This document shows positions 28,063 through 36,877 of a DNA stretch of 64,000 nucleotides, piece by piece. Each line of letters starts with the position of its first letter. Positions within the stretch are counted from its first letter, which is position 1. A model generated the notes under the pieces. That model was not told where the DNA came from, ran no database searches, and saw only the letters and a list, made by a program, of their open reading frames with translations. Where the stretch lies: assembly GCF_012275515.1 (NCBI RefSeq), contig NZ_JAAZQL010000003.1:688833-752832 (forward strand). Reading direction: 5' to 3'. The DNA comes from Novosphingobium sp. SG707 (lineage in GTDB: Bacteria; Pseudomonadota; Alphaproteobacteria; Sphingomonadales; Sphingomonadaceae). The translations under genes and the position numbers were made by a program.

Positions 28063-28129
28063 GAAGCCGTCCGCGAGCCTGTGCCGCCGGGAAATCCGTT
28101 GGCTGCCGGCGCGCGTGTCGGACGGCTTC
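28063..28129 (-). promoter_or_regulatory. Long-range inverted repeat in the traA leader
   Basis: GAAGCCGTCCG (28063-28073) and CGGACGGCTTC (28119-28129) are exact 11-base reverse complements separated by 45 bases. They lie in the 177-base space between the dsbC-like stop and the pilin start, ending about 20 bases before the traA start. In the transcript they could form a stable stem near the ribosome-binding site, affecting pilin translation or mRNA processing. Confidence 0.5.
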
Positions 28130-28219
28130 ATGGAGCCGCGTGCGTCGGCATTTCGATCCGCCGGGCTTGCGGGCGATCCCGCAGGCCACGCAGCGGCCGC
28201 CAGAAATTGGGAAGATGGA

Positions 28220-29044
28220 TCAGCGTGTATCCGGTTTTGCCGGGGGAACTGCCGGAGGCTTGGCTGCTTCAGCTTTCGGAGCGGCTTTGACACGGCCGGC
28301 CAAAAAGGCTTCGAGTTCGCCTTGCTGAAACCCGGAGACGAGTTTGCCATCAAGGATCAGGGTCGGCGTACCGGTGATGCCCACCTGGGCCACCAGAGCG
28401 GCGTCGGCAGCAACCTTGGCATGACCTTTGGCGCAGGTGGCGAGCGGCGAGGGCGCTGCGCCGCTGTAGAGCGCCCTGAAACTGGCCGCAGGGTCAGGAG
28501 AACACAGGATATGTTCGGCCTTGGCGGCGGCCTCGGGATGGATCCCCGACACGAAATAGATGAGGCGTCTCACCTGTTTGCCTTCGGCCTGTTTGCTCGC
28601 CCAGAAGCGGTCGAGCGCGCGGCAATAGGGGCAATCGGGATCGGTGAACTCGATGACGGTCGGGGCATCGGGAGGGCCAAGGACGAGCGCTTTGTCCGGA
28701 TCGATGGCGGACAGACGCTTTTGCACGCGTGTGCTTTCGGCCAGTGCCGTCACGTTGACGCCATTGGTATCATAGACCGTGGCAAAGAGGATATGGCCGC
28801 TCTCGGGTGCGTAATAGAGGGTGCGGTTGCCCGCGCTGGCCTGATAGATCGGGCCTTTGACAGGCGCGGGGCCGAAATCCTCGAAGGCGAGATTGGTGAA
28901 GCTCTGATGGAGCCGGCGCTCGGCTTCGGCAGCGGCGCCGGCGATCATGGCGGAGGGCTCAGGGGCTTGCGCCATCGCGCTGCCCATGGGCAGCATGGCG
29001 GGGAGGGCGAGCAGCATTGCCGTCAACGTGCTGGCGCGGCTCAC
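28220..29044 (-). CDS. DsbC-type disulfide isomerase of the conjugation operon
   Basis: A periplasmic thiol-disulfide isomerase of 274 residues. It has a signal peptide (LTAMLLALPAMLPMGSAMA), an N-terminal DsbC-type dimerisation region (PIYQASAGNRTLYYAPESGH), and the catalytic thioredoxin fold with CPYC in FTDPDCPYCRALDRFW near residue 140. The cis-Pro region is GTPTLILDGKLVSG. In F-type operons such proteins fold the cysteine-rich TraN and TraU. It overlaps the previous gene by four bases. Confidence 0.92.
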   Translation of the reverse strand: MSRASTLTAMLLALPAMLPMGSAMAQAPEPSAMIAGAAAEAERRLHQSFTNLAFEDFGPAPVKGPIYQASAGNRTLYYAPESGHILFATVYDTNGVNVTALAESTRVQKRLSAIDPDKALVLGPPDAPTVIEFTDPDCPYCRALDRFWASKQAEGKQVRRLIYFVSGIHPEAAAKAEHILCSPDPAASFRALYSGAAPSPLATCAKGHAKVAADAALVAQVGITGTPTLILDGKLVSGFQQGELEAFLAGRVKAAPKAEAAKPPAVPPAKPDTR

Positions 29045-29364
29045 TTGCGTTGCTCCTGATCGTCTGCGGGGAGGGCAGGCGAGGGCCTGTTTGCATCAAG
29101 CATCTCGCTGTCGAGCCAGATGTTGCTGCCAAGCCGTTGCAGGGTAAGGCGCAGGAATGAGGCTGGGCGGGGTGAGGGCTCCGCAACCGGGGCGGAGCAG
29201 CGGGTGATGATGAAGCTGCCAGCCTGGTTAATGATGGTAAGCGGCTCGGTGCAGCTTGCACCTTGCAATTCTGCTCGCGCCGGGGACTGGCAGGCCTGCG
29301 CGATGGAGGTGGGGAGCGCAAGTGCCAGTATGGCCGTCATCATCTTGTAGGGCGTGAGCATCAT
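29041..29364 (-). CDS. Small secreted protein, first gene of the tra operon
   Basis: A 107-residue protein with a signal peptide (MMTAILALALPTSIAQA), three Cys in the mature part (ACQSPA, SCTEP, TRCSA), and a hydrophilic C-terminus. A start at 29343 (MMTAIL) is as likely as 29364. It overlaps the dsbC-like gene by four bases. No family is recognised; the cysteines and its partner suggest a disulfide-bonded periplasmic protein. Confidence 0.6.
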   Translation of the reverse strand: MMLTPYKMMTAILALALPTSIAQACQSPARAELQGASCTEPLTIINQAGSFIITRCSAPVAEPSPRPASFLRLTLQRLGSNIWLDSEMLDANRPSPALPADDQEQRK

Positions 29365-29539
29365 TCACCTCCTCATACGGCACCGCTTTGGGGCAGCATG
29401 TTGTGGACTGAAGGGCGCGTTTGCCGAAATGGTCGGCCCGTCCCTCGTCGGGATGAGTCAAAGGATGCGTCGCGGTAAGCCGGTCGGGCAACGCCGGAGG
29501 AAATCTGTTGCCGGTTTGAGGAGATGACCTGTCGCCTTG

Positions 29540-29576
29540 CGGAAGTATAATTCCTCAAGTCGGAAGTGAACTTCCG
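29540..29576. promoter_or_regulatory. Repeated CGGAAGT half-sites before the tra operon
   Basis: CGGAAGT occurs at 29540-29546 and 29561-29567, and its inverse ACTTCCG at 29570-29576, so the last two form an inverted repeat with a 2-base spacer. The first copy is partly mirrored by ATTCC at 29549-29553. The cluster lies in the 331-base space between the divergent starts at 29364 and 29696, a fitting place for an operator controlling the tra operon. No regulator for it is identified in the window. Confidence 0.4.
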
Positions 29577-29695
29577 GTTCCTCCCTTTGTTCCGGTATTG
29601 AATTGAGTCGTTTACTCGCCCTCGAATACTTCTTCTGGCAGCCTCTGTTGGCGATTCGGCCCTTGATGTCGCAGTGCGGAATGAGGAGGACGGTC

Positions 29696-30109
29696 ATGAC
29701 CGCGAAGAAATCCCGCGCCTACAAGCTTCAATTGTCCGAGGAGGGCATTCAGCTCTTTTTGCGTTGTCATTGCCGCCTGTGCCGCCTCGCAGGCGATCTT
29801 TTGCCTTACGGGATGACCTTGCTGATTGCGGTGGCCCTGCTTCATAAGCTTGATGCTGAAACCCAGGTGGACGAGATGCTCGATCCCGAGCTTAAAAGAT
29901 ATGGGGGGAGGATCATTCGTTATGTGGGGACTACTTCTGCGCTTTCGGGTCTGGTGGGCACGATCATGACTAATATCGAGCGAACCGGCAGACTTTGTCC
30001 AATTTTTCCCGTGTGGAAGCTGTTTCTGGCAGCCTTGATGCATATGGAAGATGTGAGGCAGGAAAGGCTGGCGGGGTGCTGGAGGGATAGACTCGATCTG
30101 ACGATTTGA
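29696..30109 (+). CDS. Hypothetical protein divergent from the tra operon
   Basis: A 137-residue protein starting at an ATG with GAGGAGGA just upstream. It begins TAKKSRAYKLQLSEEGIQLF, has a CHCRLCRL cysteine cluster, and contains a hydrophobic stretch (LLPYGMTLLIAVALLHKL). Later parts look helical. No family recognised. Its position, divergent from the operon and sharing its upstream region, makes it a candidate regulator, but I see no clear DNA-binding motif. Confidence 0.45.
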   Translation: MTAKKSRAYKLQLSEEGIQLFLRCHCRLCRLAGDLLPYGMTLLIAVALLHKLDAETQVDEMLDPELKRYGGRIIRYVGTTSALSGLVGTIMTNIERTGRLCPIFPVWKLFLAALMHMEDVRQERLAGCWRDRLDLTI

Positions 30110-30630
30110 AATTTGCTCTTCGATGCCTCATTCGATGCCAGAATGGCATTTACCTGCCGAATCGATACGGCGGGACTATCCGGCCGGAGATGTCCACGGT
30201 GCCATTCGCATATGACGCGCCCCGTAAGCTGCCGGTCGGGGTTTCCGCCGACCACAGGACAAACCGTTGCGGGAGCGCATTCCTGCCGATGTTGATACGC
30301 TGTTCTCAGAATATTCGTCGAAAACTCGCCTGCAAGGCAATAAGGCGGGCATGGTCGACGAGGCTGGCGGAGATTGGCGCAGCGGCGACCGAGACGATGG
30401 TCTCATCGGCTCAGACGTCGTGGTTCAGCCTCGCTCCTGCGCGCAAAAATAGTCTGACGATCGACCTGTAAACACGGGTAGAATTGTTGAGGTTGGCGGT
30501 CTTGCACGGGTATGTCTTTTTCGTGAAGCATAAGTCAGGTGGACCATGCCCGGATGACCTTGGAATCGCTGCTTGCAGCCTGGCGTAAAAAATTCATATA
30601 AAGGTTGCGGAAGCGGTTGAGGTCTCAGAA
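30110..30630. other. 520 bases without a convincing gene
   Basis: Only short open frames without family resemblance are present. Composition is like the surroundings. The last part just upstream of 30631 probably holds the promoter of the lipoprotein gene. Confidence 0.4.
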
Positions 30631-31122
30631 ATGATCGGTTCAAAAAATCTGTTTCGTACTGCTGCAGCTGGCTCGCTTTTTGTGCTCGTCGCAGGCTGCG
30701 GATCCGATGACGTGCCGGCACCGTCCGCAACAGAAGCGGGCGCCGGCAGCAGTTACAAAACCACGGGAAACTTTTCCTGTCATGCAGGCAAGCCATCGCA
30801 TGAGGCCCAGATCACCCAATCTGTCTCTGTGGCACCCGGCGCCACCGTGCCGATAACAGTAAATGGACCACCCGGCTTGCCTGAAACTCTCAATCCCGCA
30901 CGAATTTATGCCTATTGTACGGTCGATGGTCGCGCTTGTGTAGGTACATCCTGCGACGGTAAGCCGCCGGTCGATTTCATCGACCAGAATGGTAAGGGAC
31001 CGACCTGGGAAAACATTCGCTCCACCGATGGCAGCAACCAGATGACGTTTACCGCGATAGCCCATAATGCGGATAGTGAACCTCATGATGTGACGCTTAC
31101 GATTGATGTTCCTGTGAACTGA
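30631..31122 (+). CDS. Lipoprotein of unknown function
   Basis: A 163-residue protein with a clear lipoprotein signal (RTAAAGSLFVLVAGCGSD, lipobox LVAGC). The mature part looks beta-rich, with four Cys (SCHAG, YCTVDGRACVGTSCDG), and ends in an Ig-like strand pattern (MTFTAIAHNADSEPHDVTLT). No family is recognised. It stands alone, with IS debris immediately downstream. Confidence 0.65.
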   Translation: MIGSKNLFRTAAAGSLFVLVAGCGSDDVPAPSATEAGAGSSYKTTGNFSCHAGKPSHEAQITQSVSVAPGATVPITVNGPPGLPETLNPARIYAYCTVDGRACVGTSCDGKPPVDFIDQNGKGPTWENIRSTDGSNQMTFTAIAHNADSEPHDVTLTIDVPVN

Positions 31123-31220
31123 CGGAGGGGCGGCCCTGAGACATAGCTTAATGCGGTAGGCTGCATCATAAACGATGCTGTGGCCTGCTGCCGGTTTGCT
31201 GAACACCGAGATAGGCTTCC

Positions 31221-31440
31221 TTAGGCTAGCCCCGATTGGCGTTCGAAGTCGATAGGGCTGAGATAGCCCAAGGTTGAATGCCTGCAGGTGGAATTGCAGA
31301 AACGCTCGATATGATCGAACACGCCGGCTCTGGCCTGATCGCGTGACCGATAGACTTTCTTGCAGACCCGTTCGGTCTTGAGGGACGAGAAGATGCTCTC
31401 CATCGCCGCATTGTCCCGGCAGTTGCCGGTCGGCTCTTGG
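31221..31440 (-). pseudogene. IS3-family transposase C-terminal remnant
   Basis: The frame reads NCRDNAAMESIFSSLKTERV, then HIERFCNSTCRHSTLGYLSP and IDFERQSGLA at its end. These are the catalytic Glu region and C-terminus of an IS3-type OrfB integrase. Everything upstream of about 31440 is missing, so only the last ~70 residues remain. Confidence 0.8.
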
Positions 31441-32296
31441 AAGGGCCTGGCAGGGCATGAGCGGCGCGCTGCCGGAGTGACGCGAATCGCCCCCTAAATA
31501 GGAGGGGCGCAGCGAATATCCGCTGGACAGGGCAACCAAAACATCGGGCTTAATGTCCGGGCGTTACCTTCTTCGAGCCGCCCAGCTTGCTCCGCGCCTT
31601 GCTCATAACGAAAGCTCCTGCCCACAAATCGGACTCTGCGAAAAGCTTCAGGTCCTGGCTTCACCGCTTCCAAGCTATGCCGAACAAGCAGTTGATAGAT
31701 CCCATTCTTAACTGCCAGCGGGCGCGTAGTCGATGCGATCAGAGGAGATGACCGCGGACTTCATCTGTGCCCGCAGCCATGCTGCCCCGCACGAGCGTGT
31801 CGGACAGATGGATATTCCCCACCGGACCTCACCCAGATCAAAAAAACTTTTGCCTCCTCCCGCGCCGTTGGGCTGTCCTTGCGAGGTCGACGGGGTCATG
31901 GGTAGCGGGCCTGGTCGCGCCCGTCAGATTGGTCCATTCCTGAACCCCGCAGGACCTCCCAAGCCCGACTTATGGGCCTTGAGCCCATATTAGTAATTAA
32001 CACTATTGTACTTTACTCCATTCTATGTGTAGGCGGAATTGCTTGCCGGCAGGCGCAGGGGCACAACCATCCGGCCAGATGGAAGTGCGGCGAAGCCCCA
32101 ATTTTCGTCGGAAAGGCGTCAATCGACTCCTTCCCCCTGCACCGCACGGCCAGAAAAGCAAAAGCATGCAAGTCTCAAGGAGATTTGCACCAAATTTATT
32201 TTCCAGGCGATGCTTAGATTAAGCATCTGTAAGGATTTTTTTCCTAAGCCAGACTTCTAACGCGATTTGGCTTTGGGATTTCAGGCGTATTTATGC
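31441..32296. other. Non-coding stretch with a small hairpin
   Basis: No gene is recognised. A minus-strand mini-frame at 31551-31608 (MSKARSKLGGSKKV...) may be the start of a lost transposon protein. TATGGGC (31971-31977) and GCCCATA (31983-31989) form a 7-bp hairpin with a 5-base loop. The rest has short open frames of mixed composition, likely eroded mobile DNA. Confidence 0.4.
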
Positions 32297-32662
32297 CTAT
32301 CTATTTGGGACTGTTTCAGGGATTTTGTTGTTTTTCAATCTGACGTATTTCATCCAGCGCGCGCAAAATCGCTCGATATACTTACTGAATGACAGCGCGC
32401 AGTTTGGGCAATGATCGCCCTGATGGTTGATTAATGCGTGGTCGATAGCATCCACGTATTCCCAACCTTCTGGTAGTCCATCCTCATATAAATCATGATG
32501 TCTATTGTAGTTTGCACGACAAATTACGGTCTCGCCGCAAAAGTCGCAGATACACTGCACCAATACGTTTCTTGCCATACTGAGCCCCATCAGATGGTTG
32601 CGGTGAATCACAGGGAATCCTCTGATTCGGATCGATTCTATGACAAGATGAAATTTTTTCAA
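32297..32662 (-). CDS. Zinc-ribbon-like hypothetical protein
   Basis: A protein of up to 121 residues with two Cys pairs, CDFCGE and HCPNC, spaced like a zinc ribbon. Between them is a polar segment rich in His and Asp (NRHHDLYEDGLPEGWEYV), and the C-terminus is basic. Starts at 32590 or 32578 would remove a poorly convincing N-terminal extension. It lies in DNA clearly richer in AT than its surroundings, which suggests transfer from elsewhere. Function unknown. Confidence 0.5.
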   Translation of the reverse strand: MKKFHLVIESIRIRGFPVIHRNHLMGLSMARNVLVQCICDFCGETVICRANYNRHHDLYEDGLPEGWEYVDAIDHALINHQGDHCPNCALSFSKYIERFCARWMKYVRLKNNKIPETVPNR

Positions 32663-33663
32663 TCGCAGCAGAGCCTATTCCCTCAAATCGGCAGCATAAA
32701 AAATTCATATAAATTCTTTTATATCATTATCTTATATGCGTGCTGCGCCGAATTGAAGATTAATTGCCCTAACTTTTACGCCCTTGTTTTTTGGATCATT
32801 CACCCAAAAAAATTGAGTTTTTCCATTTTTAATGGTTACCTGATGGTTAATCTGGAAAAATAATCGGGATGGCTACAGAAAAAACGCGAGTTAGGACGAA
32901 AAATTCCTTACGGTTTCAGTTCGTTTTCCACAGGTTAAATGAAAATTAGCTCCGGCCGATCGCAGGTTGAGAATTCGGGAGCCGCACGGGCGGCATTGCC
33001 ACCTAGTGCCTGATTAGCAATTATCATTGCAATTTGCATCTGCGGCACGGCCCTCAATTTTGCAGAAAAGGGGAGTGGGCAGAACTGTGTCCATATCTGG
33101 GGGCCAAGATTGACCATGCCAAGGAGGCTGTTGGCCGGTTCTTCGTAACGGGTGGCGACCGCGCGGTTAAGCATGTGCTCGATGAGGTTGCGTTGCTTGT
33201 AGAGCGCCCGGCCATGTCCGATTTCCGCGCGGCGGTTTAAGCAGCCAGGGATGCCTCACCCCATACCGTGGCCACCTCCATGAATGCGCTTGGCACAAAG
33301 ACTCGAAGCTAACGGTTCGATCGTTTAACAGCCGATTTGACGGAAATTGGGCAGGAAATCCCGCGGTTGGTCTTTTTCGACATCGAAAGTGGGCCTTCCC
33401 CGCAAGTGGACAATCCGCCATTCTGTCGGGGCAATCCACTATCTGTTGTGCGGCGGCCCGTCTTGGCGAATGCATGCTGGTATGCTTCCCGCCACATCAA
33501 CCGTGCGGTGCGGGTTCGTGCTGGGGCGTGACATTGGGCTATGGCTGAAATCAATCGCGCCCAGTTAATGCAGGCGCGCAAGCCAGGCGGTTAAGGCGCA
33601 TCTCCCCGTAGGGTGTCCTCTATAACCAGTGAGTTAGAACCATGGAATCGAGTGGTCACGGGG
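32663..33663. other. 1 kb without a recognised gene, AT-rich at its left end
   Basis: Positions 32690-32900 are notably AT-rich with T-runs, and may hold the promoter of the minus-strand zinc-ribbon gene. From 33000 to 33660 composition returns to normal, but no frame shows family resemblance. Confidence 0.4.
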
Positions 33664-33750
33664 GGGCTGCGATGCGGGTAAGAATGTCAAAGGACGCACG
33701 CGGCACATCCTCACCGATACCTCTGGACATCTCCATCCTGTGGATTTTTG
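33664..33750 (+). pseudogene. Short IS5-type transposase fragment
   Basis: The frame reads GCDAGKNVKGRTRHILTDT and then SGHLHPVDF before a stop. This matches the middle of IS5-type transposases, where KxxKGRKRHIxxDTxG is conserved. No other part of the enzyme is visible on either side, and nothing further is recognised up to 34112. Confidence 0.65.
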
Positions 33751-34112
33751 AACGCATCCTGGTCCGGCTCGATCATAACCGATGCCTTGCCAAGGGTCTC
33801 AAGTAAATCTTCGTTTCAGCTTCCGCTTGCCGAGAATTAGACTGTTCGATTTCTGTCAGCGTGGCGATACATGTACAACATGCGGGTGTCCAAATTTTCG
33901 TCGGCATCCCCATTGTGTCAGATCGCATGAGGAATCCGCCGCCGGCCGCCATCGCTTCGCCCTGATGAGAAAGTTCGGCGAGCGGATGTGAGTGCTGGTT
34001 GTCCTCCCCAAATGTGGGCTTTCCCGCAATTTCGGTGCGACTGGATGGAAGCTCATTGATTCAAATGGTGAATCAGCGGGAGGTGATACTTCTCCATGCC
34101 AAAGCGCGTTTT

Positions 34113-34716
34113 ACCGCTCATGTCATCGTCATTTGTGGTTGACCATGTCCAGGACGATGGCAACGAAGTCGCCATTCAATGCCGCCCACGCGCAATGATC
34201 GCCATATGCCCCGGCTGCGGGCAGGTGTGGCACAGGCTGCTCAGCCGATATGAGCGCCGAATTGCAGACTTATAGTGGCAAGGCCGATCGGTATCCATTC
34301 AACTCCGGGTTCGGCGCATGCGATGTGGTAACGTCCGCTGTCAGCCACAGATTTTCGCACAAAGTGCCGATGACGTGATGGTTTCGCGCGGGCGACGGGC
34401 CAAGCGTTTGGACGACATCCAGAGATCTGTTGGCCTTACGCTGGGAAGCGAAGCTGGCGCCAGATTGATTGAGCGGCTCAGTATGCCTTTCAGCGCCGAT
34501 ACCATGGTGCGCATCGTGCGGACAGTGGGGCCGCGAATGCGACCAGCATCACGCATCCTGAGCGTAGACGATTGGGCTTGGCGCAAGGGTAAGCGCTATG
34601 GGACGGTGCTGATGGCCCCCGAAACGAACAAGGCGGTGGACTTCTGGGGATTTCACAACCAGCATTTACAAGTGGACGCAGGTGCACTTCCGTTCGGCCA
34701 AACGGTTATGCGATGA
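34113..34716 (+). pseudogene. ISL3-family transposase, broken
   Basis: The N-terminal zinc-finger region is readable (AMIAICPGCGQVWHRLLSRY), interrupted by a TAG just after RRIADL. The frame continues with MRCGNVRCQPQIFAQS, then GSEAGARLIERLSMPFSADT and the first catalytic Asp region ILSVDDWAWRKGKRYGTVL. After VDFW the sequence no longer resembles the family, so the C-terminal half is lost. Confidence 0.75.
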
Positions 34717-34749
34717 GGCCCCAATCCTCATCAGAAAGAGCATGATTCA

Positions 34750-35060
34750 TGCTTTTCTCCCTGCTTCCAACCGCCAAAGTGAACAAGATGACCCAGCCAC
34801 CTTGGCCGAAATCATATTTGTTACTGATGGCAATATCTGATTTTTATTGCTGAACGTCCAGTGAATGAACGGTTGCGGGAATGTTCAACGAAAGAAACTC
34901 CGGATCTGCAAAATTGATCAATATTAAAATTCGATATATTAGTTAGATATATGAAAGAAGAAATAATAAATTTAATATAACTTTTAATATATGAGGAGTT
35001 TATGAAGAATTTTATTTTATTTATGGAAAATTTTAAATAAATCATAATTGAATCTAATGT
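34750..35060. other. Strongly AT-rich stretch
   Basis: Positions about 34900-35050 consist largely of A and T with runs such as AATAATAAATTTAATATAAC. It lies 3' of the first membrane/LuxR module and has no gene apart from a 12-codon mini-frame. It could be a binding region for a nucleoid protein, a remnant of low-GC transferred DNA, or an origin-type AT-rich region. Confidence 0.5.
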
Positions 35061-35064
35061 TGGG

Positions 35065-35472
35065 TTAGTCTCGCATTATCCCGAATCTCTGGTCGACCAT
35101 TATGCCCAAAGGCATGACAACCAAACTGAACAAGCTCCAGATCGATGTGACGCCCGCCATGATTTTGAAATCGACATGATTTGAAAAGGCTACCGCGCTA
35201 TGAGCGGTTACGGTTGTCGCGTGAAACGCAGTGGTCCATAGTGGCCAAAATGCCTTGCTTTTCAGGGCAATGTGCAAAAGGCCGACCAGAAGCAAACCGT
35301 CAATGATCGCCATGGGCCACTGCTCATGGGACAGGCCTGTGACCAGCCTGGTGAGCAAGGTCGCCGTCAGCATCATGGCCACCGCAGCGCGCGCATCGCT
35401 ACCACCGTGACGAATAGCGAAAATGCAGCACATTAGAAGCAACATGATAAAGCTGACGGCGAGATATGCCAT
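35065..35472 (-). CDS. Four-helix membrane protein, module copy 1
   Basis: A 135-residue protein from ATG 35472 with about four transmembrane helices (YLAVSFIMLLLMCCIFAI, VAMMLTATLLTRLV, MAIIDGLLLVGLLHIAL, SIWSLFSLVVMPLGIM). It has a central FWPLWTTAFHATTVTAH segment. The protein encoded at 55109-55555 has the same size and topology, with the matching FWPIWISGLLGAETLVHLGL and a final SWLIQLML helix, so I take them as homologues. Third gene of a LuxR-HTH/helical/membrane cluster. Function unknown. Confidence 0.65.
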   Translation of the reverse strand: MAYLAVSFIMLLLMCCIFAIRHGGSDARAAVAMMLTATLLTRLVTGLSHEQWPMAIIDGLLLVGLLHIALKSKAFWPLWTTAFHATTVTAHSAVAFSNHVDFKIMAGVTSIWSLFSLVVMPLGIMVDQRFGIMRD

Positions 35473-35491
35473 GATGCAAACCTGACTTTGC

Positions 35492-35830
35492 TTACGCCGC
35501 CACCGGCACCAAAGTGGGTTGAGTATCGGTTTTGCGGCCAAACCAGCAGCCGAAATCTACAACTGCAAGGTTGCTGTCGTCCTTCAGGAGCGTCATCGTC
35601 TGATGGGCGCGAATTAGCTCGGCCCGACACTCGATCATGCGATCAATGCCCGCGCTGACGGCTTTGAGCGTCTTTTGAGTCTGGGCTGGCCCGACGTCCG
35701 CCTGAGTCGTTGCAGAAATAAAATTGACCATGAGGCGGGCGGCTTCCAGCAGCGTGCTGTCGGCACTGGCAAATACAGAACGAACGTCTTTGGCAACGGC
35801 CTGAACGGACTCAACGGAAAACTGATGCAT
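35492..35830 (-). CDS. Helical protein, module copy 1
   Basis: A 112-residue, mostly helical protein with no signal peptide. The ATG at 35830 is preferred because AAAGGAGAGG lies just upstream and it gives a length close to the 114 residues of its counterpart at 55609-55953. The two align best near the C-terminus: ECRAELIRAHQTMTLLKDD here with ETRGRIVATHASLKQAGDD there, then DFGCWFGR against SYGDLIKP. It lies between the LuxR-type gene and the membrane gene. Function unknown. Confidence 0.6.
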   Translation of the reverse strand: MHQFSVESVQAVAKDVRSVFASADSTLLEAARLMVNFISATTQADVGPAQTQKTLKAVSAGIDRMIECRAELIRAHQTMTLLKDDSNLAVVDFGCWFGRKTDTQPTLVPVAA

Positions 35831-35886
35831 GACCTCTCCTTTGACGCCCTTGCGGGGATTGCGTCTGCTCAATTCATAGGTCGGGT

Positions 35887-36369
35887 TCAACGAATGAGAG
35901 CAATCACCCCCATTATGATCGCGGTCGTCAGAACCAGGAGGAGGGCGGCCAGGAAGCCGATATGGCCCATGCCGATAATCCGTTCTGGCGTCGTGAAATC
36001 ATTTTCGCGTCCCCCGATAGGTGGAAGCCTGCGGTAAAGGAACTCAATGGAGCGCTCCTCGCGGCCGGCTTCGACTATTTGCTTTGGGGTGTCGCCTAGA
36101 GCAATCGTCTGCGGGTGGGGCCCTAAAGATTGGGGTACCAATTGCGGCACTGATTGGGGGGGGGCGGATTCCCATGAAACCAGCATTTGTGCGGCTTGCC
36201 GGCGATTGACCCCGCCCAGCCTCGTGCGGGCAGTGAGGATGTAATCGTCAACTGTCATATTCGATAAGTTGAGAGCTTTGCCGATTTCCTTCGAGGTCAT
36301 CCCCTGCGCAACCAGTCGCAGGCAGGCCTTTTGCTGCTCAGAAAGGAGATCGAGCTGAACTTCCGCCAT
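35887..36369 (-). CDS. LuxR-type HTH protein with C-terminal membrane anchor, copy 1
   Basis: A 160-residue protein. An N-terminal LuxR/GerE helix-turn-helix (LSEQQKACLRLVAQGMTSKE, then LNLSNMTVDDYI) occupies residues 8-60, followed by a flexible Pro/Gln-rich linker and one C-terminal transmembrane helix (GFLAALLLVLTTAIIMGVIA). The HTH at the N-terminus and the membrane anchor at the C-terminus give a membrane-tethered regulator with no separate receiver domain. The gene at 56012-56593 has the same architecture. It heads the three-gene module. Confidence 0.75.
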   Translation of the reverse strand: MAEVQLDLLSEQQKACLRLVAQGMTSKEIGKALNLSNMTVDDYILTARTRLGGVNRRQAAQMLVSWESAPPQSVPQLVPQSLGPHPQTIALGDTPKQIVEAGREERSIEFLYRRLPPIGGRENDFTTPERIIGMGHIGFLAALLLVLTTAIIMGVIALIR

Positions 36370-36559
36370 GTTGATGTTCTTCCCCCAGACATGCGTCTAT
36401 CCACACGGAATAGAAGAACTTTCCATCGCTGGTAAACGATTCGTTAGTCAAATGGCCGATTTCCGGCGATTTCCTTGGCATCCGATTGTCGATGAAGGAA
36501 ATGATGTCGCTCAAAATCAGGCCCGCAAATGGCTGAAGTCCAATAGGTGGGAAACTCAA

Positions 36560-36796
36560 CTATTCGCAATAGCCAAGTCCACCGCCCGATATGGCCTCCA
36601 CGGTCATCGATTGAACCTTAGGCCTCTCCGTCGCTAGGAAGTCTTTTACCCGATCTGGTGGAATGCCAAATCCGAGCCACTTCTCGGCGGCAGTTGGCGC
36701 GGGGCAGGGGGTGACCGTCGGTCTTGAAAGGAACCCCCTGGCTATGGCCCAGTGAGCCAAGGGAAAATACCTAAATATTTGATCCAAATTCATCAT
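36560..36796 (-). CDS. Small hypothetical protein
   Basis: A 78-residue frame starting MMNLDQIFRYFPLAHWAIA and ending VEAISGGGLGYCE. It lies upstream of the LuxR-type gene in the same direction, with 190 bases between them, in which a second frame from a TTG at 36559 is open. No family resemblance or clear ribosome-binding site, so it may not be real. Apart from this, positions 36370-36877 hold nothing I can name. Confidence 0.3.
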   Translation of the reverse strand: MMNLDQIFRYFPLAHWAIARGFLSRPTVTPCPAPTAAEKWLGFGIPPDRVKDFLATERPKVQSMTVEAISGGGLGYCE

Positions 36797-36877
36797 ACAA
36801 AGACTGGTTGCTCAGTAAAATGGACTATGTTCCTGAGTAAATATTCTCAGTAATCGATATTTACCGCACTTCAGACG

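Noticed and set aside
31708..31993. Overlapping open frames on both strands (63 and 86 codons)
   Set aside because: Neither resembles a protein family I can name, and both sit amid IS debris without good ribosome-binding sites.
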